Positions 1-7,122 of a DNA stretch of 64,000 nt are shown one piece after another. How positions within the stretch are numbered: position 1 is the stretch's first letter; every line of letters begins with the position of its first letter. Origin of the DNA: an uncultured Porphyromonadaceae bacterium. Its GTDB lineage: Bacteria; Bacteroidota; Bacteroidia; Bacteroidales; Muribaculaceae. A model generated the notes under the pieces. The model made no database searches. It was not told the origin of the DNA and worked only from the letters and a program-made list of their open reading frames with translations. Both the position numbers and the translations under genes were made by a program. Location of the stretch: assembly GCA_900541835.1 (NCBI GenBank), contig UQLL01000005.1, forward strand, positions 1 to 64,000, written 5' to 3'.

Positions 1-2
1 AG

Positions 3-1238
3 ATACGAATTATTTCTCTGATATGCAAATGTTTAATTTATAGAAGTTTCCATAATTATTATGGCACGCACACTTTCCAGGCCGACTACGTGCTTCCCCT
101 CTTCGGTGAGAAACACACCCTGGAGACCGGTGCCAAGGCCGTCATCCGTCCCAGCCGCGAGAGCGAATGGACCCTCTCCTCGCCCGACGGCGTTGACTAT
201 ACCGACGACAGCGCTATCCGCCTGACGCAGAACAACGACGTATACGCCGCCTACCTGAGCTATAGCGCCAAGTTCGGAAAAATCTCCGGCCGTGCCGGCG
301 TCCGCTACGAGCACACACGCCTTGGCATCGACTACCATCGCCTCGTCAACACCGGCGACTACAAGGATTTCGAGCAGAAGCTCAGCGACTGGGTGCCTAA
401 CGCCTCGCTGACCTACAACATCACCGACGGCAGCAACCTCCGCGCCTCCTACTCCATGCGCATCTGGCGTCCTGGCGTCGGCCAGCTCAACCCCTTTGTC
501 AACGACCTCACCTACGGCGAGCTCGACTACGGCAACCCCGACCTCAAGTCGCAGAAGCGCCATAACGTCGAGCTGAAGTACTCCAACTACGGCGGCAAGC
601 TCGGCGGCGAGCTGAGCGTCGGCTATTCCCAGAGCGACAACCAGATCACCGACTTCCAGTTCCTCCAGGACGGCATCCTGCACTCCACCTACGCCAACGT
701 GGGTCACAACAAGAGCTTCGACATCGGTGCCTGGGGCGAGTACGAGATCATCTCCGGCATGACATTCTCCGCCTGGGTCGGCGCCACCTACGAGGATTAC
801 AGGGCCAAGACCCTCGACAACGCCAGGGCACATGGCTGGCAGACCACCGTCAATCTCAACTACGGCTACCAGATGCCCTGGAAGCTTCAGTTCTACGCCT
901 GGGGAGGCCTGTGGACCCCCTGGATCGACCTCCAAAGCAAAGGCTCCGATACCGGCTACTATTACGGCATGAGCATCACCCGCTCATTCCTGCCAGGCGA
1001 CAAGCTGCGCATCGGCATCAATGCCAATAACTTCCTCGAAGGACGCTACCACGGTGGCTACACCACCACCGGCCCCGGTTTCCGCTACGCCTACACCTAC
1101 GACTACCGCACCTGGAGCGTCGGCATCCATCTCGCTTATAACTTCGGCTCCCTCCGCTCCGACGTCCGCAAGACCCGCTCCTCCGTCCGCAACGACGACA
1201 TATCCTCCGGCTCCTCCAACAAGTCCGGAGGCAACTGA
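3..1238 (+). CDS. Outer membrane beta-barrel protein, TonB-dependent-receptor-like, 3' part only
   Basis: Only the C-terminal barrel is present. From about position 63 the translation reads as barrel strands (THTFQADYVLPLFGEKH, then many alternating Tyr/Gly strands). It ends in a hydrophilic Lys/Arg/Ser tail with a 'VRKTRSSVRNDD' stretch, which matches how Bacteroidetes outer-membrane barrel proteins of the OMP_b-brl_3 class usually end. No plug, carboxypeptidase-like N-terminus or signal peptide is visible. The frame is open to the left edge, but bases 1-62 are strikingly AT-rich and translate to Ile/Cys-rich residues unlike the rest, so real homology probably starts near 55-63. A GTG at 90 is internal and unlikely to be a start. 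Class is fairly sure; substrate unknown. Confidence 0.75.
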   Translation: MRIISLICKCLIYRSFHNYYGTHTFQADYVLPLFGEKHTLETGAKAVIRPSRESEWTLSSPDGVDYTDDSAIRLTQNNDVYAAYLSYSAKFGKISGRAGVRYEHTRLGIDYHRLVNTGDYKDFEQKLSDWVPNASLTYNITDGSNLRASYSMRIWRPGVGQLNPFVNDLTYGELDYGNPDLKSQKRHNVELKYSNYGGKLGGELSVGYSQSDNQITDFQFLQDGILHSTYANVGHNKSFDIGAWGEYEIISGMTFSAWVGATYEDYRAKTLDNARAHGWQTTVNLNYGYQMPWKLQFYAWGGLWTPWIDLQSKGSDTGYYYGMSITRSFLPGDKLRIGINANNFLEGRYHGGYTTTGPGFRYAYTYDYRTWSVGIHLAYNFGSLRSDVRKTRSSVRNDDISSGSSNKSGGN

Positions 1239-1257
1239 CCCATACCCCGCAAATGGC

Positions 1258-1292
1258 AAGGAGGGCGACCTGGCGTAAGGTGTGCCCTCCTT
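1258..1292. terminator. Bidirectional terminator hairpin between the barrel gene and rlmH
   Basis: AAGGAGGGC (1258-1266) pairs with GCCCTCCTT (1284-1292), with a further ACCT/AGGT pairing inside the loop. It lies between two convergent genes and is flanked by short A/T runs. Confidence 0.7.
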
Positions 1293-1302
1293 AACCATAC
1301 TT

Positions 1303-1332
1303 CTGTCACTGTCGGCCGCTTCAGCGTGCCGC
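1303..1332 (-). repeat. Covarying hairpin repeat, family 1, copy 1 (3' of rlmH)
   Basis: Read on the minus strand: outer arms CGGC/GCCG, one unpaired A, inner arms CGC/GCG, loop TGAA, then tail ACAGTGACAG. It starts 9 nt after the rlmH stop. Related copies lie at 31786-31814 and 55284-55313 with compensatory changes in the outer arms. Confidence 0.55.
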
Positions 1333-1341
1333 AAGCACCTC

Positions 1342-1815
1342 TCAGGAGTGGTGGTACGGCTCGCCGCGAAGTATCGTAAAGCCCCGGTAAATTTGCTCCA
1401 CCGCAAACAAGCGCACCATCTCGTGGGTGAAGGTCATGCGCGACAGGGACAGCAGCTCGTCGGCGCGGTCGTAGACCTCCGGGCTGAAGCCGTAAGGGCC
1501 TCCGATCACCAGCACCAGGCGCTTGCGGCCCGAGCCCATCCTTTTGTCGAGCCAGCGGGCAAACTCCTCGGATGTGTGTTCGCGGCCCCGCTCGTCAAGC
1601 AGCACCACGTAGTCGGCAGGGGTCAGCTGCGACAGTATCAGCTTTCCCTCGCGCAGCTTCTGCTCCACCTCCGGCACCGACTTGCCGCGGCGAGTGTCGG
1701 CCAGTTCGAGCAGCTTCACCGACGCGTAATGTCCCAGGCGGCGCAGGTATTCCCCAAGCCCCTCTTTTATATAAGGTGTCGTGGTGCGTCCTATTGCGGC
1801 GATGATTATCTCCAT
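1342..1815 (-). CDS. rlmH: 23S rRNA (pseudouridine1915-N3)-methyltransferase RlmH
   Basis: 157 aa, the usual family length. RlmH is a small SPOUT-class enzyme that uses SAM to methylate N3 of pseudouridine 1915 in helix 69 of 23S rRNA on assembled ribosomes. The diagnostic C-terminal knot region is intact: IGGPYGF at 104-110 and EQIYRGFTILRGEPYHH at 140-156. I chose the ATG at 1815, which gives the canonical MEIIIAAIGR start; the longer open frame upstream is antisense to nadC. It is divergent from nadC with 40 bp between start codons, and a TAATTTCG box ends 2 nt before the ATG, so the message may be leaderless. Confidence 0.95.
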   Translation of the reverse strand: MEIIIAAIGRTTTPYIKEGLGEYLRRLGHYASVKLLELADTRRGKSVPEVEQKLREGKLILSQLTPADYVVLLDERGREHTSEEFARWLDKRMGSGRKRLVLVIGGPYGFSPEVYDRADELLSLSRMTFTHEMVRLFAVEQIYRGFTILRGEPYHHS

Positions 1816-1829
1816 TCCGAAATTATTAT

Positions 1830-1837
1830 TAACTTTG
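1830..1837 (+). promoter_or_regulatory. -7 promoter box for nadC-purM
   Basis: TAACTTTG matches the Bacteroidetes -7 consensus TAnnTTTG and ends 18 nt before the nadC ATG. No clear TTTG -33 element is seen at the expected distance. Confidence 0.6.
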
Positions 1838-1855
1838 TGCAAAATTAGGTAAAAG

Positions 1856-2713
1856 ATGAAAAGTGCACAAGAGCTGTTCGAGATGTTGCTCGACCTGTCG
1901 TTTGCCGAGGACATCGGCGACGGAGACCACACCACCCTTTCCACCATCCCCGCCGACGTGCAGGGCGAGGCCCGGCTGCTGGTCAAGGAGGAGGGCATCC
2001 TCTCCGGCGTGGAGCGCGGCATCGCCGTGCTCAAAAAGCTCGACCCCTCCATCGAGGTCGAGGTGCTCATCGGCGACGGCGCACACGTGCGCCCCGGCGA
2101 CGTCGCTTTTATAGCCCGCGGCCCCCAGCGCTCCCTGCTCACCGCCGAGCGCACCATGCTCAACATCATGCAGCGCATGAGCGGCATCGCCACCGTCACC
2201 GCCAGATACCAGAAGGAGCTCGAGGGGACGAAGGCCCGCGTGCTCGACACCCGCAAGACAACCCCCGGCATGCGCATCCTCGAAAAGGAGGCCGTGGCCT
2301 GCGGCGGAGGCGCAAACCACCGTATGGGCCTCTACGACATGATACTCATCAAGGACAACCACATCGACTTCGCAGGAGGCATAGAAAAAGCCATCGACCG
2401 TGCCCGCGCCTACTGCAAGGAGCGCGACAAGGACCTGAAGATAGAGGTGGAGACGCGCAGCCTCGACGACGTTCGCCGCGTACTCGAACATGGCGGCGCC
2501 GACCGCGTGATGTTCGACAACTTCACCCCCGAACTCACCCGCCGGGCTGTCGACCTCGTGGCCGGACGCCTCGAGACGGAGTCTTCCGGTGGCATCACCC
2601 TCGACAACATTCGCCACTACGGCCTGGCCGGCGTCGACTTCGTCTCCGTGGGTGCCATCACACATTCCGTCAAGGGCCTCGACCTCAGTTTCAAGGCAAT
2701 AAAGAAAGACTAA
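1856..2713 (+). CDS. nadC: Nicotinate-nucleotide diphosphorylase (carboxylating)
   Basis: 285 aa, normal length. NadC condenses quinolinate with PRPP, releasing CO2 and pyrophosphate to form nicotinate mononucleotide, the last committed step of de novo NAD synthesis in the cytosol. Family signatures are all present: AERT at 97-100, DTRKTTPGMR at 131-140, GGGANHRMGL at 150-159, KDNH at 166-169 and SVGAITHS near 264-271. The gene is 4 bp upstream of purM and shares its promoter; both pathways consume PRPP-derived intermediates, but the pairing may simply be positional. No nadA or nadB is in the window. Confidence 0.97.
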   Translation: MKSAQELFEMLLDLSFAEDIGDGDHTTLSTIPADVQGEARLLVKEEGILSGVERGIAVLKKLDPSIEVEVLIGDGAHVRPGDVAFIARGPQRSLLTAERTMLNIMQRMSGIATVTARYQKELEGTKARVLDTRKTTPGMRILEKEAVACGGGANHRMGLYDMILIKDNHIDFAGGIEKAIDRARAYCKERDKDLKIEVETRSLDDVRRVLEHGGADRVMFDNFTPELTRRAVDLVAGRLETESSGGITLDNIRHYGLAGVDFVSVGAITHSVKGLDLSFKAIKKD

Positions 2714-2717
2714 GCTC

Positions 2718-3896
2718 ATGAGCAACCGATATAGCGGCCGAGGAGTATCGGCCACCAAGGAGGACGTCCACAACGCCATCCGTAACATCGACAAGGGCCT
2801 CTACCCGCATGCCTTCTGCAAGATTATCCCCGACATCCTCGGCGGGGACCCCGAGTGGTGCGACATCATGCATGCCGACGGCGCCGGCACCAAGTCCTCC
2901 CTGGCCTATGCCTACTGGCGCGAGACCGGGGACTTGTCCGTGTGGAAAGGCATCGCCCAGGACTCCTTGATAATGAACATCGACGACCTGCTCTGCGTGG
3001 GCGCGGTCGACAACATCCTCCTATCTTCCACCATCGGCCGCAACAAGCTCCTCATCCCGGGCGAAGTCATTGCTGCCATCATCAACTCTACCGAGGAGCT
3101 GCTCGAAAAACTCCGCTCCCAGGGAGTAGGCATCTACAGCACCGGCGGCGAGACGGCCGATGTCGGCGACCTCGTCCGTACCATCATCGTCGACAGCACC
3201 GTTACCTGCCGCATGCGCCGTGCCGATGTCATCGACAACGCCAACATCGCCGCCGGCGACGTCATCGTGGGTCTCGCCTCCTACGGCCAGGCAACTTACG
3301 AGGACACCTACAACGGCGGCATGGGCTCCAACGGCCTAACCTCCGCCCGACACGACGTCTTCGCCCGTTACCTGTTTGAGAAATACCCCGAGACCTGCGA
3401 CCCCGCCGTTCCCGCCGAACTCATCTACTCCGGTTCTCGACGCCTCACCGACCACGTCGAGGATTCACCCCTCGACGCCGGCAGGCTTGTTCTCAGTCCC
3501 ACCCGTACCTACGCCCCCGTCATTGCCCGCGTCCTTAAGGAGATGCGCCCAGCCATCCACGGCATGGTGCATTGCTCCGGCGGCGCACAGACCAAGATAC
3601 TCCACTTCCTCGCGCCCGGCCTCAAGGCCGTCAAGGACAACCTCTTTCCCCTGCCGCCCCTTTTCCGCCTCATCCAGCAAGAGAGCCGCACCGACTGGCG
3701 CGAGATGTACCAGGTCTTCAACATGGGTCATCGATTCGAGCTATACTTGCCCGCCGAACATGCACAGGCTGTCATCGACATCGCCCATAGCTTCGGCATC
3801 GACGCCCAGGTAGTCGGTCGCATCGAGCCCAATGCCTGCAACTCCGCCGAAGTCGAGATCCGCTCACCCTTCGGCACTTTCACTTACCATCCTTAA
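2718..3896 (+). CDS. purM: Phosphoribosylformylglycinamidine cyclo-ligase (AIR synthase), long Bacteroidetes form
   Basis: 392 aa, longer than the roughly 345-aa enterobacterial enzyme but of a size I associate with Bacteroidetes PurM. It would close the imidazole ring of FGAM using ATP to give aminoimidazole ribonucleotide in purine synthesis. Visible PurM features: N-terminal SRGVSATKEDV-like strand, DGAGTKS at 54-60, MNIDDLLCVGA at 86-96 (Mg-ATP acidic cluster), a YSTGGETADVGD segment and the C-terminal HCSGGAQTKILHF region. It follows nadC after 4 bp. The family assignment is firm; because this branch is divergent, 'AIR synthase-related' is the conservative name. Confidence 0.88.
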   Translation: MSNRYSGRGVSATKEDVHNAIRNIDKGLYPHAFCKIIPDILGGDPEWCDIMHADGAGTKSSLAYAYWRETGDLSVWKGIAQDSLIMNIDDLLCVGAVDNILLSSTIGRNKLLIPGEVIAAIINSTEELLEKLRSQGVGIYSTGGETADVGDLVRTIIVDSTVTCRMRRADVIDNANIAAGDVIVGLASYGQATYEDTYNGGMGSNGLTSARHDVFARYLFEKYPETCDPAVPAELIYSGSRRLTDHVEDSPLDAGRLVLSPTRTYAPVIARVLKEMRPAIHGMVHCSGGAQTKILHFLAPGLKAVKDNLFPLPPLFRLIQQESRTDWREMYQVFNMGHRFELYLPAEHAQAVIDIAHSFGIDAQVVGRIEPNACNSAEVEIRSPFGTFTYHP

Positions 3897-3897
3897 T

Positions 3898-3967
3898 ACG
3901 ATTGAACGATTCCTAACGATTAAACGCAGATATAAAATCGTTTAATCGTTAGGAATCGTTCAATCGT
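3898..3967. repeat. Perfect 29-bp inverted repeat plus ATCGTT direct repeats
   Basis: Bases 3898-3926 are the exact reverse complement of 3939-3967, with a 12-nt loop. The arms are built from repeated AACGATT/AATCGTT units, and further ATCGTT-like units continue to about 4000. It fills the purM-DUF3332 gap. It could act as a terminator, but there is no clean U tract. Confidence 0.85.
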
Positions 3968-4006
3968 TGAAAATCGTTCAAAAATAATTGTTCAATCGTC
4001 AAAGAT

Positions 4007-4546
4007 ATGCGTAAAATCGTCATCACCGTCGCCGCCGCCCTGGCCTGCTGCCTCATGTTCAACTCGTGCATCGGCAGCTTCGCCCTGACCAACAAAGTAC
4101 TCGACTGGAACAAGCAGGTCGGCTCCAAGTTCGTCAACGAGCTTGTCTTCTTCGCCTTCTGGATTCTGCCTGTCTACGAGGTGACCGCTCTCAGTGACGT
4201 GCTCGTCATCAACTCCATCGAGTTCTGGAGCGGCTCCAACCCCGTTAGCGCCTCCACCAAAGTCATCGATACCGACCACGGTCGCTACCTCGTGAAATGT
4301 GACGGCAAGGGCTATGACGTCATCGACGAGACCACCGGCCAGACCGTTCGCCTTGATTTCGACCAGCCCACCCAGACATGGTCCGTGGACGTTGACGGCC
4401 ATAAGATGCCCTTCATGACCTTCGTCGATGACACCCACGTGCGCATGATTACTCCCTCGGGCGACTTCAAGGTCGTAGACATTGACGCCGACGGCGTGCT
4501 CGCCTACCAGCAGATGGCGACCCGGAGCGTCCTCGCCCGCCGCTGA
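4007..4546 (+). CDS. DUF3332 family putative lipoprotein
   Basis: 179 aa. The N-terminus is a short basic plus hydrophobic signal ending at Cys21 (LMFNSC), a plausible Bacteroidetes-style lipoprotein signal. The next segment, with SFALTNKVLDWN, a hydrophobic FFAFWILPVYEV stretch and NSIEFWSGSNP, is the hallmark of the DUF3332 family. The C-terminal half (about 85-179) looks like a small beta domain. Function is unknown in the family; a cell-envelope location is inferred from the signal. It stands alone between the 29-bp inverted repeat and a terminator. Confidence 0.85.
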   Translation: MRKIVITVAAALACCLMFNSCIGSFALTNKVLDWNKQVGSKFVNELVFFAFWILPVYEVTALSDVLVINSIEFWSGSNPVSASTKVIDTDHGRYLVKCDGKGYDVIDETTGQTVRLDFDQPTQTWSVDVDGHKMPFMTFVDDTHVRMITPSGDFKVVDIDADGVLAYQQMATRSVLARR

Positions 4547-4566
4547 CCGATTCCCTCTCCCGCAAG

Positions 4567-4611
4567 AAAAGTCCTGGCAGACCACTCCTCGAGTCGCTGT
4601 CGGGACTTTTT
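4567..4611 (+). terminator. Rho-independent terminator after the DUF3332 gene
   Basis: AAAAGTCC (4567-4574) pairs with GGACTTTT (4603-4610), followed by more T residues. It starts about 20 bp after the stop codon. Confidence 0.65.
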
Positions 4612-4716
4612 CGCTTTATAGAGCGTAACTTGCTGTTATATAGGGACATATGAATAAATTAGTAAAATTGCAATTTTAAAAAAATGTTAAAAATTAAAGA
4701 TTTTGGGCCTAAACCC

Positions 4717-4747
4717 TTGCGGGGTCCGGGAAAAGTTACTAACTTTG
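4717..4747 (+). promoter_or_regulatory. Promoter of the tRNA-Pro gene
   Basis: TTG at 4717-4719 and TAACTTTG at 4740-4747 are separated by 20 bp, matching the Bacteroidetes -33/-7 pattern. The box is about 80 bp upstream of the tRNA, so a 5' leader is expected. The rest of 4612-4829 shows no gene. Confidence 0.75.
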
Positions 4748-4829
4748 CATCGCTTTTGGGAAGCAAGCCTCTTGAGCCGCTAACGGCATCCCACCCTGGG
4801 GACGGAGAGGCTGACCCGCAAAGCCTGTT

Positions 4830-4905
4830 CGGGGTGTAGCTCAGCCCGGTTTAGAGTACGCGTCTGGGGGGCGTGTGGTCGCAAGTTCGAATCTTGTCAC
4901 CCCGA
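4830..4905 (+). tRNA. tRNA-Pro (anticodon GGG)
   Basis: 76 nt. Acceptor CGGGGTG pairs with CACCCCG, D-stem GCTC/GAGT, anticodon stem CGCGT/GCGTG with loop CTGGGGG, and T-arm GCAAG-TTCGAAT-CTTGT. Anticodon GGG is at 4866-4868 and reads CCC and CCU. Discriminator is A; CCA is not encoded, so it must be added after transcription. Confidence 0.95.
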
Positions 4906-4913
4906 CGAACAGA

Positions 4914-4956
4914 AAGCGCCGAAATTCCAGCCACTTGGAGTTTCGGCGCTTACCTT
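4914..4956 (+). terminator. Terminator hairpin after tRNA-Pro
   Basis: AAGCGCCGAAA (4914-4924) pairs with TTTCGGCGCTT (4941-4951), with an inner TCCA/TGGA pairing, followed by a T-containing run. Confidence 0.8.
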
Positions 4957-4983
4957 TTCGAGGCTTCCGGCTCTTCAAAAAGA

Positions 4984-4997
4984 CGGGTCAAGCCGAA
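4984..4997 (+). repeat. 14-nt motif downstream of tRNA-Pro
   Basis: CGGGTCAAGCCGAA, preceded by an A-rich run, lies beyond the tRNA-Pro terminator. The same 14 nt occur downstream of tRNA-Ala at 53176-53189 on the minus strand, also just after an A-rich run. The remaining bases of 4998-5091 show nothing recognisable. Confidence 0.6.
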
Positions 4998-5091
4998 CCC
5001 CCGGTGCATTTGGGGTCAGCGGATTTTTCGGGTTGGTAGACGCCAGAGTCAGGAATATAAACCTGTGTTTACGACATAAATTTATTATTAA

Positions 5092-5171
5092 TGTCCGCTA
5101 AACCATACATCAGTGAGTCCAGCTTCTTGAAAGGGAGAAGCTGGACTCACTGATGTATGGTTTAGCGGACA
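5092..5171. repeat. Perfect 36-bp inverted repeat with 8-nt loop
   Basis: Bases 5092-5127 are the exact reverse complement of 5136-5171. It sits between tRNA-Pro and the 3' end of the convergent recQ operon, so it could stop transcription from both sides. The uninterrupted 36-bp match is longer than an ordinary terminator and resembles a miniature mobile element; I see no clear target-site duplication. Confidence 0.9.
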
Positions 5172-5202
5172 GACAGTAATAGAATATTGTACTGGAATGT
5201 TA

Positions 5203-7122
5203 TCAAGTGGGTAGGTAGGCGGGGTCAAGGGGAGAGGCGCCGGGGGCGGGGCGGAGGAAGCCTTCGGAGCAGAGGAGATCGAGGACGGAGGCCAGGCGGG
5301 TGCGGCAGGAGGGGAAGAGGGCTTCGAGAGCCGTGAGGGTGAGGGGCGTGTGTGTGGCTTTGAGGGCGGCAAGGAGGACATCGGCAAGCTGGGCGTCGGT
5401 GAGGGGAGCCGCTTGGGGGCGGCGGGAGAGGCAGACGTCGCAGGTGCCGCAGTCGTGGCCGTCGGGTTCGCCAAAGTAGGCGAGCATACGGCGCACTCGG
5501 CAGGTGGAGGAGGAGAAGGCGTAGTCGATTACGGACTCAATCTTGCGTTCCATGACGACGCGTCGCTCTTCGTAGGCGGCACGGGTAATATTGACGTATC
5601 TGGGTTCCTCGCGGCGGCGCGGCATGGCGATGTAGGGTGTGCGGCGACGCGGAATGAAGTGGATGACGTGCAGGCGCCCCAGGTCGATGAGGGCCTGGAG
5701 CACTTCTTCTACGGTCAGGCCGGTGCGCAGGGCCAGCACCTGCTCGGAGATGTCGGCGAAGTCGGTAAAGAGACCGGGGTATTCGCGCAGCAGGGCCTGG
5801 AGCACGCGGTCGGGCCGGGGCGGGATTGGGATGTCGAAGAGCGCGTTGCGGTCGCACACTACCATTACTCGGGGTCGGGAGGGGGTCTCTTCGATGAAGG
5901 TCATGGCCTCGGAGGCGGTGAGGATGGCCAGCGCGGCCTTGACCTGCCGCTCCTGCATGGAGAATGTGAGGCAGAATTTGTCGAGGTCGAAGGGGTACAG
6001 GTTCCCCTCGCCTTCGCCCAGGGAGATGTGGAGGAAGTTGCAGACGCGCTCGTAGATTTTCAACACTATCTGCTTGTCGGGGAATGCCTCGGTGAGGCGT
6101 CGGCGCAGGGTTGCGCGGTCGCGGTCGGTGCGGAGCAGGACGGCGTAGGAGCGCTGGCCGTCGCGTCCGGCGCGGCCCGCCTCCTGGTAGTACTCTTCGA
6201 GGCTGGGAGGCGGGTCGGCGTGGATGACGAGGCGGACGTCGGGCTTGTCGATGCCCATGCCGAAGGCATTGGTGGCAACTATGACGCGGCAGTGGCCGTC
6301 GATCCAGTTCTGCTGGCGGGTGTTCTTCTCATCGGGCTCGAGTCCTGCATGGTAGTAGGTGGCGGGGAAGCCGGCGTGGACGAGGTAGTCGGCTATCTCC
6401 TGGGCCTTGCGGCGTGATCGGACGTAGACGATGGCGCTCCCGGTGGTGTGGGAGAGGATGTGTGTCATCTGCGCCATTTTTTCGGGGGCGGGTCGGACGA
6501 TGTACTGTAGGTTGTGGCGTGAGAAGCTGGCCTGGAAGGTTCGGGCTCCGGGGCGGAAGCGGAGTTTCCGGCGTATGTCCTCGGCTACGGCGGGTGTGGC
6601 GGTGGCGGTGAGGGCCAGGCAGGGAACGTCCTCGCCGATATGCTTGCGGAGGGCGCCGATGCGGAGGTACGGTGGCCGGAAGTCGTAGCCCCACTGTGAG
6701 ATGCAGTGAGCCTCGTCGACTACGAGCAAGGAGACATTGAGGCGGCGCAGGCGCATCTGGAATCGTTCGCCGGCCAGGCGCTCGGGAGAGACGTATAGGA
6801 AGCGGCAGCGGCGCGCCCGGAGACGGTCTTCGGCGTTGCGGACTTCGGCGGCGGTCATGCCGGAGTAGAGCGCTGCGGCGGGTATGCGTCGGCGGCGCAG
6901 GGCGTCGACCTGGTCTTTCATCAGGGAGATGAGGGGGGTGACGATCAGTGTCAGGCCGGGCAGCATCATGCCGGGAACCTGGAAGGTGATGGACTTGCCG
7001 CCGCCGGTGGGGAGTAGGCCGAGGGTGTCGTGTCCGGCAAGCACGGAGTCGATGATCTCGGCCTGGAGGGGCCGGAACGCGGGATAGTGCCAGTAGCGAT
7101 GCAGTACTTCCTGCGGGGTCAC
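5203..7122 (-). CDS. recQ: ATP-dependent DNA helicase RecQ
   Basis: 639 aa. A superfamily 2 3'-to-5' helicase acting in recombinational repair and fork processing. Walker A LPTGGGKS is at 37-44, the DEAH box at 136-139 within VVDEAHCISQWGYDFRP, and motif VI in the QEAGRAGRDG segment. The zinc-binding RecQ-Ct cysteines are C541, C558, C561 and C564. After these, only about 75 residues follow; I see no HRDC domain, so this is a short-form RecQ. It overlaps the 3' end of recJ by 4 bp (ATGA), indicating translational coupling; RecQ and RecJ are known partners in the RecF pathway. Confidence 0.96.
   Translation of the reverse strand: MTPQEVLHRYWHYPAFRPLQAEIIDSVLAGHDTLGLLPTGGGKSITFQVPGMMLPGLTLIVTPLISLMKDQVDALRRRRIPAAALYSGMTAAEVRNAEDRLRARRCRFLYVSPERLAGERFQMRLRRLNVSLLVVDEAHCISQWGYDFRPPYLRIGALRKHIGEDVPCLALTATATPAVAEDIRRKLRFRPGARTFQASFSRHNLQYIVRPAPEKMAQMTHILSHTTGSAIVYVRSRRKAQEIADYLVHAGFPATYYHAGLEPDEKNTRQQNWIDGHCRVIVATNAFGMGIDKPDVRLVIHADPPPSLEEYYQEAGRAGRDGQRSYAVLLRTDRDRATLRRRLTEAFPDKQIVLKIYERVCNFLHISLGEGEGNLYPFDLDKFCLTFSMQERQVKAALAILTASEAMTFIEETPSRPRVMVVCDRNALFDIPIPPRPDRVLQALLREYPGLFTDFADISEQVLALRTGLTVEEVLQALIDLGRLHVIHFIPRRRTPYIAMPRRREEPRYVNITRAAYEERRVVMERKIESVIDYAFSSSTCRVRRMLAYFGEPDGHDCGTCDVCLSRRPQAAPLTDAQLADVLLAALKATHTPLTLTALEALFPSCRTRLASVLDLLCSEGFLRPAPGASPLDPAYLPT

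Noticed and set aside
33..935. Long minus-strand open frame across the barrel gene
   Set aside because: Val/Gly/Ala/Asp-rich translation without motifs, wholly antisense to a recognisable gene; a shadow caused by high GC.
5128..5135. CRISPR repeat interpretation of the 36-bp inverted repeat
   Set aside because: There is a single inverted pair with an 8-nt loop, not a series of direct repeats with spacers, and no cas gene.
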